From Exiguobacterium sibiricum 7-3 (GTDB lineage Bacteria; Bacillota; Bacilli; Exiguobacteriales; Exiguobacteriaceae), in the NCBI RefSeq assembly GCF_000620865.1, contig NZ_KK211190.1:2832914-2896913 (forward strand): a stretch of 64,000 nt of DNA. Direction: 5' to 3'. Positions 55,983-63,622 of the stretch are shown here, one piece after another. The translations under genes and the position numbers were made by a program. The notes under the pieces are model-generated. The model worked only from the letters and a program-made list of their open reading frames with translations, was not told where the DNA came from and did no database searches. Within the stretch, counting starts at the first letter, position 1; each line of letters begins with the position of its first letter.

Positions 55983-56020
55983 TTTGTTACCTTAATCCTT
56001 TAAGAAAGGATGTTTTTTCC

Positions 56021-56578
56021 ATGAGAAATTTTTGGATGATCTGCCTGTTGGCTACTTTTTCACTCAGCGGTTGCCTCGCAACTCAAAAAGAGACAGTGAC
56101 GGTGACACCGCTCAAGTTAAAAGCCGGTGAACAAGCCTTTGCGCAAATCAACGATCAGGACATCGCTGCATTTCATTTAAAAGGCAAACTCAAGAAACCG
56201 TATCTCCTGAAAGGTGTCGAATACTTACCAAATCATAAAGAGCGGACACTCTTTTCAATGGAAATCCCCGCTAAAACATATGACTCGACGTTGCGGATCG
56301 TACAATCTTCTTCGGCCAAATATACTCGGTTTGGTGCTAATTTGAATGGTGTAAGCCTGCGTTCACACGAAGCTTTAAAAATAAAACCGGATGCCGTCAA
56401 CACACAAAATCCGTCAAGTGAGTTCACGCTGGAAGATTACAATGTCCTGTTCCTCCGTCAGTTGTCCGCAAGCGGAAACCTCTCGTCGAATCCATTTAAC
56501 GATATTCATGGTCCTGAGAACATCACGATGAAAAAAGGTGAACAGATTTTTGCCTTTGTTCTGACCAAACAGAACTGA
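56021..56578 (+). CDS. Lipoprotein of unknown function, paralogue B
   Basis: 185-residue predicted lipoprotein with signal MRNFWMICLLATFSLSGC (Cys18). Shares with paralogue A the blocks GEQAFAQINDQDIAAFHLKGKL, LLKGVEYLPNHKERTLFSME and MKKGEQIFAFVL in the same order and spacing, but the linker after the lipid Cys is shorter and the middle differs. AGAAAGGATG precedes the ATG. Function unknown. Confidence 0.75.
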   Translation: MRNFWMICLLATFSLSGCLATQKETVTVTPLKLKAGEQAFAQINDQDIAAFHLKGKLKKPYLLKGVEYLPNHKERTLFSMEIPAKTYDSTLRIVQSSSAKYTRFGANLNGVSLRSHEALKIKPDAVNTQNPSSEFTLEDYNVLFLRQLSASGNLSSNPFNDIHGPENITMKKGEQIFAFVLTKQN

Positions 56579-56606
56579 TGATGTTAAAACAGCCATCACC
56601 ACACAA

Positions 56607-56643
56607 AAAGGGAAGACGGATGTGACATCCGTCTTCCCTTTTT
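56607..56643. terminator. Strong bidirectional terminator
   Basis: AAAGGGAAGACGGATG/CATCCGTCTTCCCTTT stem with a 3-base loop and flanking A and T runs, between convergent genes. Confidence 0.9.
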
Positions 56644-56657
56644 CCTCTCATCTGCTT

Positions 56658-57137
56658 TTACATCTGACTTCTCCGCTCCAGTAAAATCGTATCCCGCCAG
56701 ACGCCGGCCAATTGTCCGATCCGTTCCCGCCGACCGACTTCCCGGAAACCAAACCGTTGGTGCAGCTTTAAACTCGCAGTGTTTTCCGGGAAGATTTGTG
56801 AGTGCAACGTCCAGATGCCCGCCGCTTCACTCGCTTCAATGACAGCATGCATCAATGCGGTACCGATTCCTTTACCACGTGCGTCTTCGTCAATATAAAG
56901 ACTGACTTCCGCCACCCCCTGATAGGCGGGAATCGACGAAAATGGACTGATGGCGACCCATCCGAGCACCTTCCCGTCTTCTTCCGCTACAATCCGGCTG
57001 TGTATGTGATGATGGGCATCCCAGTAGTCAAACGGCGGTACTTCCGTTCGAAACGTCGCATTCTGCGTCTGTATCCCCTGTTTGTAAATCCGGCCGACTT
57101 CCGGATAATCTGCTGCGGTCATTGCCCGTATCTTCAT
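56658..57137 (-). CDS. GNAT acetyltransferase (phosphinothricin/methionine-sulfoximine type)
   Basis: 159-residue acetyl-CoA-dependent N-acetyltransferase. MKIRAMTAADYPEVGRIYKQGI opens the fold; the acetyl-CoA loop is EDARGKGIGTALM (about 92-104), and FPENTASLKLHQRFGFREVGRRERIGQ is characteristic of the Pat/MddA branch. Such enzymes detoxify amino acid analogues; the native substrate is not known. Start at 57137 with AAGGAG 9 bases upstream; a TTG at 57158 lies before that site. Confidence 0.85.
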   Translation of the reverse strand: MKIRAMTAADYPEVGRIYKQGIQTQNATFRTEVPPFDYWDAHHHIHSRIVAEEDGKVLGWVAISPFSSIPAYQGVAEVSLYIDEDARGKGIGTALMHAVIEASEAAGIWTLHSQIFPENTASLKLHQRFGFREVGRRERIGQLAGVWRDTILLERRSQM

Positions 57138-57200
57138 ACTCTCCCACTCCTTATTCAATCGTCATCCGTTTGGAGTTCGACGTCCGGTCAGGTTTTCCTG

Positions 57201-58562
57201 TTAGTTGACCGTAAACGGAATCGGGCGAAGGGAAATTGGCGTATTGAGTACGGTATTACCGTATCCAGTCTCAAGATAATACTCTTCCTTCGGGTGTTCA
57301 GACGATTCTGGCAGATTGAACGTCGCTTTAAACGTTTGTTTGTTGGCATTCAGGACCGCTAATTTCGGTTTAATTTCCCGACCGTCCGGTGGTTCTGTTC
57401 CTTTCAGTAAATACATGGAATTACGGATATCAAGCTTTATATCCGATTGTGACGAACGGGAATTCGTCGAAAATTCAACCACGACTTGATTGGAAGTCGT
57501 CTCGATAGATGTAATGGTCATTTTAAGAGGATGCCTAGCGGACTTTTGATGATAAGGTAGCGATTGTGTAAGTGGCACCTTTTTCGTTCGCGGGCTTATT
57601 TGCAACATTGGATGCAATGTATAAGTTCCCGGTTTAATCACATAGTTCCCGACGACTAATCGTGACTTTTCAATTTCCTTTATTTTTGTTTTTGTTCGTT
57701 TAATGGACTGAGTCGACCATGTCCAATTATGGATTACTGGTTTACCCGACTGATCAAATAATGACATCTCGACATAAGTCCGTTCTCCTTTTGGTGAACG
57801 TGTCGTATATTCGAATGAAGTGCTCCCTTTCCCCTGAATTAATTTATCTAGCGTAATACTCGTTTCATAATCCGGATTGTCTGCGACTGTCTCATAAATA
57901 TGTTCAGAAGTTTCTAGTCGTTTAATCGGAATTTCAAACGTCCAATTTCCTTTGACACCAAACATTTCTGTCAGCACGATTGGAACACGAATCTTATCTC
58001 TCAGTTTATTTTCACCAAGCATATATTCGATCCGCCCTTGCCAAACACCGTTCACCTTTTTGAAATAAACCAGTTCCATGGTCTCCGTCCCGGCAAAACG
58101 TTTATCCCCTTTGAACAGTTCATATAATCCTGACCGAATTTCTGGCTTCACATCCGGGACGCCGGTTGCTATAAGGTTCATCCCAATCGTTGCTCCGTCG
58201 TAATACGCATCGATGACCTGGATATCAATCCCCTGATCACTTGCGACTTGATTGATTTTGGTTGCGAGCTGTTTTTGACCAATTGCGGTACCGGTGTTTT
58301 CCTGTTCAGCAAACGGTCGATAGATTTGTCCGAGTAACGGAACTTTTGCCATCGCCGTCGCAAAGGACGGGATGACGAACGTTGATGTGATCAACAGTGA
58401 CGCCGCAAGTCCCGTCGAGACAACTAGGCGTCGCAGGCGTTTCGGCCGTTTGATTTGTTGCTCCTGCTTTCCCTGCTCCATTCCCTGACGAATCCGTTCC
58501 TGTAAGGCGGCCTGCGGCACAGGAATCTGTTTATACTCATTTTGAAGACTGCGCTTTGACAT
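57201..58562 (-). CDS. DUF4179 membrane protein, probable partner of the ECF sigma factor
   Basis: 453 residues: a cytosolic N-terminus of about 45 residues (NEYKQIPVPQAALQERIRQGM...), one helix at about 47-68 (VVSTGLAASLLITSTFVIPSF), then a large outside region containing DUF4179 (LLGQIYRPFA...YYDGATIGMNLIATG) and a beta-rich C-terminal part. Position right behind the sigma gene with a 26-base overlap fits an anti-sigma or signal-sensing protein, but no zinc anti-sigma motif is visible. AGGAGGAA lies 7 bases before the ATG. Confidence 0.82.
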   Translation of the reverse strand: MSKRSLQNEYKQIPVPQAALQERIRQGMEQGKQEQQIKRPKRLRRLVVSTGLAASLLITSTFVIPSFATAMAKVPLLGQIYRPFAEQENTGTAIGQKQLATKINQVASDQGIDIQVIDAYYDGATIGMNLIATGVPDVKPEIRSGLYELFKGDKRFAGTETMELVYFKKVNGVWQGRIEYMLGENKLRDKIRVPIVLTEMFGVKGNWTFEIPIKRLETSEHIYETVADNPDYETSITLDKLIQGKGSTSFEYTTRSPKGERTYVEMSLFDQSGKPVIHNWTWSTQSIKRTKTKIKEIEKSRLVVGNYVIKPGTYTLHPMLQISPRTKKVPLTQSLPYHQKSARHPLKMTITSIETTSNQVVVEFSTNSRSSQSDIKLDIRNSMYLLKGTEPPDGREIKPKLAVLNANKQTFKATFNLPESSEHPKEEYYLETGYGNTVLNTPISLRPIPFTVN

Positions 58563-59082
58563 AGTCGATTCCTCCTAACTGTACCTTTAATTCTTCCCGT
58601 CCCCGTTTGAGATACGTCTTGACCGTATTCAAGGTGATGCCGATAAAAGAGGCAATCTCCTTCATTGGGACATCGTGAAAATAAAAGAGCACTAAAACAT
58701 CCCGGTATTCTTTTCGCAGATGCGACAAGGCGTCAATCAGATCCAAATGTTCTTCCCGTGAAGATTCCTTCACCGGAATCTGTTCAATCAGATCCACTAC
58801 CGCTGTCTGTTGATTCAGAACACGGTAACAGTTCCGGATCAGGATTTTCGTCAGCCAAGTCACGAAGTATTTCGGCTCTTTGACTTGTCCAATGGAAATG
58901 AATGCTTTATAGACCGTTTCCTGGACGACGTCGAGCGCATCCTGTTCGTTTTTGACATAGACGTAGGCCGTCCGGTAGAGCTGTTCACTATGTAGGAGAA
59001 TCAATTGTTCAAATGCTGCCTCGTCTTGCTTGATGGCACGCCGGACAAGCTCCGTGTGCTCCGTTCGTAAGTCCAATTCCAT
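58537..59082 (-). CDS. ECF-type sigma-70 factor
   Basis: 181-residue RNA polymerase sigma factor with region 2 at about 22-90 (YRTAYVYVKNEQDALDVVQETVYKAF, FVTWLTKILIRNCYRV) and region 4 at about 120-170 (YRDVLVLFYFHDVPMKEIASFIGITLNTVKTYLKRGRE). Resembles SigV/SigW-type factors answering envelope stress. Co-transcribed with the DUF4179 protein gene. GGAGGGGA lies ahead of the ATG. Upstream TGAAAC could be an ECF -35 box (autoregulation). Confidence 0.9.
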   Translation of the reverse strand: MELDLRTEHTELVRRAIKQDEAAFEQLILLHSEQLYRTAYVYVKNEQDALDVVQETVYKAFISIGQVKEPKYFVTWLTKILIRNCYRVLNQQTAVVDLIEQIPVKESSREEHLDLIDALSHLRKEYRDVLVLFYFHDVPMKEIASFIGITLNTVKTYLKRGREELKVQLGGIDYVKAQSSK

Positions 59083-59103
59083 CCCCTCCTTTTACTCATT
59101 AGA

Positions 59104-59128
59104 GCACTCGGTAGTTCAAAAAGTTTCA
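59104..59128 (-). promoter_or_regulatory. Possible autoregulated ECF promoter
   Basis: On the minus strand TGAAAC (59128-59123) matches ECF -35 boxes; the sequence 16 bases on reads TGCTCT, a poor match to the expected CGTC. Suggestive only. Confidence 0.3.
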
Positions 59129-59145
59129 AAAAATATCCATCCCAG

Positions 59146-59176
59146 AAAAAAAGACCTTAGCAGGGCTAAGATCTTT
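59146..59176 (-). terminator. Terminator of the GNAT gene and upstream operon
   Basis: GATCTTAGC/GCTAAGGTC stem with a 3-base loop and T7-8 on the minus strand. Confidence 0.88.
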
Positions 59177-59180
59177 TGGT

Positions 59181-59621
59181 TTAGAACGTATACCGGACCG
59201 CCATCTCTTTGCCGAACCGGTCCCCGTGATCGATAAAGCCGAGTCGTGCATACAGACGGTGTGCTGCTTGATTGTCCGGATGGTAACCGACGACGATACA
59301 CGCCGCTTCCGGAAGCTGTTGCATTTCTGCAAGCAATAACCGCACCGCTTCACGACCGATGCCTGCTCCTTGGTGGCGTTGGTCGATCATCAACCGGTAA
59401 ATCCAGTAGCCGTCCAGTTCTTCCCGTTCCGAATTGTACATCAAAAATCCGACCAACTCATCCGCTGCATAAATCGCCCGCATGACGAGCGTCGGCTCAA
59501 AGCTAGCCTGAGCAATCGAGTAGACGTTCGGTTCTAAAAATCCCTGTTGTTCCGTCGTTAATTCAAGCGCACAACAGGCTTCCCAGTTCTCGTTCGTGAC
59601 TGGGCGTAATTCAATCTGCAT
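59181..59621 (-). CDS. GNAT acetyltransferase (polyamine-type, BltD-like)
   Basis: 146-residue N-acetyltransferase. RLMIDQRHQGAGIGREAVRLLL is the acetyl-CoA loop, and VVGYHPDNQAAHRLYARLGF the second conserved half. The opening QIELRPVTNENWEACCALEL and EPNVYSIAQA resemble spermine/spermidine acetyltransferases such as BltD. The ATG at 59621 follows GGGGGA by about 7 bases; ATG 59627 overlaps that site. Substrate not proven. Confidence 0.82.
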   Translation of the reverse strand: MQIELRPVTNENWEACCALELTTEQQGFLEPNVYSIAQASFEPTLVMRAIYAADELVGFLMYNSEREELDGYWIYRLMIDQRHQGAGIGREAVRLLLAEMQQLPEAACIVVGYHPDNQAAHRLYARLGFIDHGDRFGKEMAVRYTF

Positions 59622-59652
59622 ATCCATTCCCCCGTTTTTTTAGAAAAGCGGG

Positions 59653-59700
59653 TTACACGTCGTGCCCCGTTTCCTGTTTTGTCTGCGTCATGTTCACCAT
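59653..59700 (-). CDS. Candidate 15-residue small protein
   Basis: MVNMTQTKQETGHDV with GGGGGCG 4 bases before the ATG. It lies alone in the gap between the Gfo/Idh and GNAT genes. Length is so short that chance is a serious alternative. Confidence 0.25.
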   Translation of the reverse strand: MVNMTQTKQETGHDV

Positions 59701-59729
59701 GATCGCCCCCTTTCGTGATCTTTTACCTA

Positions 59730-60701
59730 TTATCGGACGGTATCGAGAATATCTTGAATCAACTGCATCGTTTTGACGTTGTCCCGAAAATCGGAGTGGG
59801 ATACGACATCGCCTTGAACCGCCGCTTGAAAATGTTTCATCTCGCCGACGAATCCGCGCAAATACAAATCTTTCATCCCACCGGACATCGTCGACATCGG
59901 GGACCGGTAATACATCTGCCGTTCTTCGAGCTCCTGCCAGGATGTCGGTGCTTGTTTTTCCTCGATGATCAAATGCTCCATTTCCGCGGCTTGGCACACA
60001 GCCCGTTCAAAGCGCAGCGTCAGCTCCTCGACTTCTCTTGTATAGAGCGGAGAGTTAATCAAGGTCACCTGTCCGACTGCCCCGCTTGTCATCCGAAGTG
60101 ACAGCTGAAGGTGCAGTTCACCGTCCGCTTCGAGCGACATGCCGGTGATTTGCTCGACCTCACCCGCCAAGAAGCGGATCAAATCGAGTTGATGAATCGC
60201 GGCGAGTGATAAAAAGTCGGCTCGGTCGTTACAGAAGCCGGACGCATCACATGCAAACCGTAATTCGAACGAACGAAGATCGCCGTATGTGTTTTGGACC
60301 AGTACTTGCTTCAATTTCGTATAAACCGGTGCATACCGTTTCATGAAGCCGACACTTGTCACCTGATCCGTGACGAGTTCGGCCAGCTCTTTCGCCTGTC
60401 CAACCGATAAGCCGAGCGGTTTTTCGACGTAGACGGCACAACCCACTGCCAGACACGACCGGACGACCTCGACCTGATCCGCCGGTTGAAGACAAATGAG
60501 GACTGCATCCATCTGTTCCTCTGCAAGCATCTGCGTGTAGTCTATATAGGCACGGCCGGTACTGCCGATGTCACGTAACGCCCGTTCCGCACTTTCAAGA
60601 CGGCGTGTCGTCACCGCAACCATCTCAAAATCGGCTTCCTTCATTGCCGGAAATAAGTTCGTCCGGGCATGGAACCCGGCACCGATCAATGCCACTCTCA
60701 T
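59730..60701 (-). CDS. Gfo/Idh/MocA family oxidoreductase
   Basis: 323-residue NAD(P)-dependent oxidoreductase. Rossmann loop LIGAGFHARTNLFPA begins at residue 5, VYVEKPLGLS is the hallmark EKP, and LAAIHQLDLIRFLAGE holds the active-site His/Asp region. It has only modest resemblance to the member at 4436-5404. The start overlaps the HAD gene stop by four bases (coupled translation). It is the distal enzyme of a five-gene unit with two DUF606 transporters and a Crp-type regulator; substrate probably a sugar or its derivative. Confidence 0.86.
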   Translation of the reverse strand: MRVALIGAGFHARTNLFPAMKEADFEMVAVTTRRLESAERALRDIGSTGRAYIDYTQMLAEEQMDAVLICLQPADQVEVVRSCLAVGCAVYVEKPLGLSVGQAKELAELVTDQVTSVGFMKRYAPVYTKLKQVLVQNTYGDLRSFELRFACDASGFCNDRADFLSLAAIHQLDLIRFLAGEVEQITGMSLEADGELHLQLSLRMTSGAVGQVTLINSPLYTREVEELTLRFERAVCQAAEMEHLIIEEKQAPTSWQELEERQMYYRSPMSTMSGGMKDLYLRGFVGEMKHFQAAVQGDVVSHSDFRDNVKTMQLIQDILDTVR

Positions 60702-61399
60702 CGGACTTCCTCCTTTGTTTCAAGTACGGTCACAAGCTGGTCGAGTCGCTCGATCGTATAGGTCGGCGTCAGTGTTGCCGAAGCCGTGGCATGACCGGGA
60801 TTAAACCAACATGTCGCAATTCCTGCCGAGATGCCTCCCTGGATGTCTGCCGTCAACGAGTCGCCGATGATCAACGTCTGATCGCGCGTCGCGTCCGGAA
60901 TCCGGTCAAACACGTAATCAAAAAAGGCTGGCATCGGTTTTTGATAGCCGGTTTCTTCCGAGACAAAAATCCCGTCAAAATAAGGCGCCAGACCAGATCC
61001 TTTGAGTCGTGCATGTTGCGTCGCGGCGACACCGTTCGTCACGACATACAGCTGATACTTCCCTTTGAGCGCGTCGAGCAACTCAATCGCTCCTGCAATC
61101 AATTCCGTCCCTTGACTCAAGTAAGCACGGTAACGCGTATCCATTCGACTGCCGTCGACCGTCCGGCCCTGCTCGGCAAAAAACGCCACAAAACGTGACG
61201 TAATCACTTCCTGCCGTGTTACCTCTCCCCGTTCAAGTGCCTGCCATAAGGAGCGGTTGATCGTCCGGTATCGGGCTTCCCGCTCGTCCGTCCATTCGAG
61301 CTGTTCCTCTTCAAACAGTTGCCGTAACGCCGCACGTTCCGTCGCATCAAAATCAAGCAAGGTATGATCGATATCAAATAATAGTGTCTTGTAATTCAT
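60698..61399 (-). CDS. HAD-family hydrolase, YjjG-type 5'-nucleotidase
   Basis: 233-residue phosphatase: LLFDIDHTLLDFD gives nucleophile Asp9 and acid Asp11; VVTNGVAATQHARLKGSGL, ETGYQKPMPAFFDYV and LIIGDSLTADIQGG are HAD motifs II-IV. This pattern fits YjjG/YfnB pyrimidine nucleotidases, which clear non-standard nucleotides. It starts 3 bases after the preceding gene. Substrate assignment is by similarity of pattern only. Confidence 0.86.
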   Translation of the reverse strand: MNYKTLLFDIDHTLLDFDATERAALRQLFEEEQLEWTDEREARYRTINRSLWQALERGEVTRQEVITSRFVAFFAEQGRTVDGSRMDTRYRAYLSQGTELIAGAIELLDALKGKYQLYVVTNGVAATQHARLKGSGLAPYFDGIFVSEETGYQKPMPAFFDYVFDRIPDATRDQTLIIGDSLTADIQGGISAGIATCWFNPGHATASATLTPTYTIERLDQLVTVLETKEEVR

Positions 61400-61402
61400 C
61401 TG

Positions 61403-61873
61403 TCAGGCTCCTTTTCGTAACATCCGTCGTTCAGTCAATTTGCCGCCGAGTTGGAATAATAAAACACCGCCGCCAATCAGGACAACGCCGACGGCTTTCG
61501 TCCACGTAAATGCCACTTGATCGAGACCAAACCAACCGAGCGTATCCCACAACAAGGCAAACAGAATTTGTGAAACCATGACGATTGAGATCGCATAACT
61601 CGGTCCGAGCTGTTGCACCCCTTGCGTCACACACAGGACGACGCCGACGCCAAGGATGCCGCTGAACCAAAACCACGGTTGCATCCCGCTCATGGAAAAG
61701 AGATCGCTGCCTTCAACAATCAATCCGATGGTCAAGGATGCCAGGAATCCGAGTCCGAGAACAAGCGTCGTTGTCGCCCATGCGCCGACTCGTTCCTTGA
61801 CCTTGGCATTAAACGTATTTTGAATACAGACCATCATCCCGCCGAATAGGGCGAGGACAATTCCAAGTGTCAT
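61403..61873 (-). CDS. DUF606 (YdcZ-type) small membrane transporter
   Basis: 156-residue protein with five hydrophobic helices, beginning LGIVLALFGGMMVCIQNTFNAKVKERVG, the typical DUF606 opening. This family belongs to the drug/metabolite transporter superfamily and often works as a pair of half-length proteins. A second member lies two genes upstream (62567-62992), with the Crp-type regulator between, so the two may form a heterodimer. Substrate unknown. Confidence 0.83.
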   Translation of the reverse strand: MTLGIVLALFGGMMVCIQNTFNAKVKERVGAWATTTLVLGLGFLASLTIGLIVEGSDLFSMSGMQPWFWFSGILGVGVVLCVTQGVQQLGPSYAISIVMVSQILFALLWDTLGWFGLDQVAFTWTKAVGVVLIGGGVLLFQLGGKLTERRMLRKGA

Positions 61874-61885
61874 CTTCTCTCCTCC

Positions 61886-62554
61886 TCACTCATAAATACT
61901 TTCGCCGACCCGTTCCGTCAAACCCTCCCGGTCCACGATCGTAATCGTCCGGTTCGTCCGCTCGATCAAGCCGTCCTGACTGAACTGCCGCAGGACACGG
62001 TTCAGGTGACGGTAACTCGTACCGATTAAATCCGCCGCATCGACGAGATCACTGACCGGTAACGTCGGTGTTTCCGGTGTCATCGACAAGAGGTAACTGG
62101 CGAGTCGGACTTCGACCGGATACAGCAGGTTAAAGCTCATCGAATGCGACTTCAGCTCAAACTTCATCGTAATTGTCTCGAGTAAAAAGCAGAGCAGTGC
62201 CGGATTATCGGCTCCGTTTTGTTCCAGTGCAGTATAGGAAATGCTGACCGCTTTGACCGGTGTGACTGCTTCGACCGTATTCATCAACGGGGTCCGACGG
62301 ACGTATTCGATATCGCCGACCAGATCAAACGGATGTTTAAACGATAAGACGAGCCGTTTTCCGGTCGCTGACATATGGGTAATCTTCAGCTTCCCCTCGA
62401 GCAACAAGTACATCCGGTCCGCCGCGTCGCCTTGACGACACAGCCAGTCCCCGGCTTGAAAAGCGACCGGTTGTAAATGCTCCCGCAACCCGCCGGCAAA
62501 CACTTCCGTCAATTGAAACCGCGCCAAGTACTCATCCAGTTGTGCTTGTTCCAC
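61886..62554 (-). CDS. Crp/Fnr family transcriptional regulator
   Basis: 222-residue regulator: cyclic-nucleotide-binding fold at about 15-130 (FQAGDWLCRQGDAADRMYLLLEGKLKI) and a winged helix at about 150-215 (LVDAADLIGTSYRHLNRVLRQFSQDGLIERT). There is no N-terminal Cys cluster for an iron-sulfur centre, and the cyclic-AMP phosphate-binding Arg is not evident, so the signal is unknown. It is encoded between two DUF606 transporters with 12-base gaps on each side. The inverted repeat at 63055-63068 is a candidate binding site. Confidence 0.87.
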   Translation of the reverse strand: MEQAQLDEYLARFQLTEVFAGGLREHLQPVAFQAGDWLCRQGDAADRMYLLLEGKLKITHMSATGKRLVLSFKHPFDLVGDIEYVRRTPLMNTVEAVTPVKAVSISYTALEQNGADNPALLCFLLETITMKFELKSHSMSFNLLYPVEVRLASYLLSMTPETPTLPVSDLVDAADLIGTSYRHLNRVLRQFSQDGLIERTNRTITIVDREGLTERVGESIYE

Positions 62555-62566
62555 GTTCTTTCCCCC

Positions 62567-62992
62567 TTACCATTTTAAGATCAGCACGCCGCCGATCATC
62601 ATTAAAATGCCGATCACTTGCGGCAACTGCAACCGCCGTTTGATCATTCCGAACCATCCGTTCCAATCAATCACCAGTGCCAAGCCGAGCTGGGCAATCA
62701 GGAATAAAGAAATCGTCAACGTCACACCCATCAAATGAACAGCTGTCATGTTACTGAACAGGACGGCAGCGGCCAATGCTCCTCCGGATAAATAGAGCAG
62801 CTTAACCTCTTTCATCTGCCGGAACGTCCGGTCACGCAGGATCAACGTAATCAATAAGGCGACGACAAAACCGGTCATCTGAGTCAAGGTCGCTGCTTGC
62901 CACGTCCCGATGCTGTTGCTGATTCTGGCATTGGCGACACTTTGGAGTGTCAGAAAAAAACCTCCGCTGATTGCAAAAAGAATTCCACGCAT
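62567..62992 (-). CDS. DUF606 (YdcZ-type) small membrane transporter
   Basis: 141-residue, five-helix membrane protein opening GILFAISGGFFLTLQSVANARISNSIG, a DUF606 signature, and closing with LPQVIGILMMIGGVLIL. It is the first gene of the five-gene unit and a likely partner of the protein at 61403-61873. GGAAGGGAGGAAC precedes the ATG. Substrate unknown. Confidence 0.83.
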   Translation of the reverse strand: MRGILFAISGGFFLTLQSVANARISNSIGTWQAATLTQMTGFVVALLITLILRDRTFRQMKEVKLLYLSGGALAAAVLFSNMTAVHLMGVTLTISLFLIAQLGLALVIDWNGWFGMIKRRLQLPQVIGILMMIGGVLILKW

Positions 62993-63054
62993 ACTAGTTC
63001 CTCCCTTCCTGATTTTTCATACTTTCATTTAAACGAAGCCTCCCTGAATGATAA

Positions 63055-63068
63055 AGGACATTTGTCCT
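63055..63068. promoter_or_regulatory. Inverted repeat ahead of the DUF606-Crp operon
   Basis: AGGACA-TT-TGTCCT, a perfect 6-base inverted repeat 63 bases upstream of the first start codon. The distance suits activation by the operon's own Crp/Fnr-type regulator. Confidence 0.5.
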
Positions 63069-63095
63069 GAAAGGAAACTTATATCTTTTCCCATG

Positions 63096-63125
63096 AAAAA
63101 ACCGCCTCGTCGTCAGACAGGCGGT
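63096..63125 (-). terminator. Terminator of the zinc-ribbon gene
   Basis: ACCGCCT/AGGCGGT stem followed by T6 on the minus strand, just after the stop at 63132. Confidence 0.85.
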
Positions 63126-63131
63126 GAAAGT

Positions 63132-63470
63132 TTAAATTTTCTTCACAAACTCCGACTTCAACTTCATCGCACCGAGTCCATCAATTTTGCAATCGATGTC
63201 ATGATCACCGTCGACGAGACGGATTCCTTTGACGCGTGTCCCTTGTTTGACGACAAGCGACGTTCCCTTCACTTTTAAGTCCTTGATGACTGTGATTGTA
63301 TCACCGTCGCTCAGTACATTGCCGTTCGCATCTCGGATGACGTTGGCTTCTTCTGCCGCTGCTGCATCGGCTGCCGTCCATTCATTGGCACATTCCGGGC
63401 ACACCAATACGTTGCCGTCTTCGTATGTATACGCTGAGCCGCAGTTCGGACAGTTCGGGTATTCATTCAT
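63132..63470 (-). CDS. PhnA/YjdM-type zinc-ribbon protein
   Basis: 112-residue cytosolic protein. An N-terminal zinc ribbon ([21 protein letters not shown], two CxxC pairs) is followed by a small beta domain with [23 protein letters not shown], the PhnA/YjdM signature. Despite the name, a link to phosphonate use is doubtful in this family. The start at 63470 has GGAGGAA 7 bases upstream; the longer frame to 63554 lacks one. Confidence 0.88.
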   Translation of the reverse strand: MNEYPNCPNCGSAYTYEDGNVLVCPECANEWTAADAAAAEEANVIRDANGNVLSDGDTITVIKDLKVKGTSLVVKQGTRVKGIRLVDGDHDIDCKIDGLGAMKLKSEFVKKI

Positions 63471-63555
63471 GCTGATTCCTCCAGTACTTGATCGATTCTT
63501 CCCTTTGATTATAACAGCGATCCTGCAAAAGAAAGCCGTTTTTCCGCACAACAAA

Positions 63556-63581
63556 GGAGACAGATGTTAAAGTCTGTCTCC
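63556..63581 (-). terminator. Hairpin after the PPK2-type gene
   Basis: Perfect GGAGACAGA/TCTGTCTCC stem with an 8-base loop; short T-run (TTTG) on the minus strand, so moderate strength. Confidence 0.6.
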
Positions 63582-63622
63582 CGTTGTCATCTGAAAACTG
63601 ACTGCTGCGTCAGTTCGCACAC

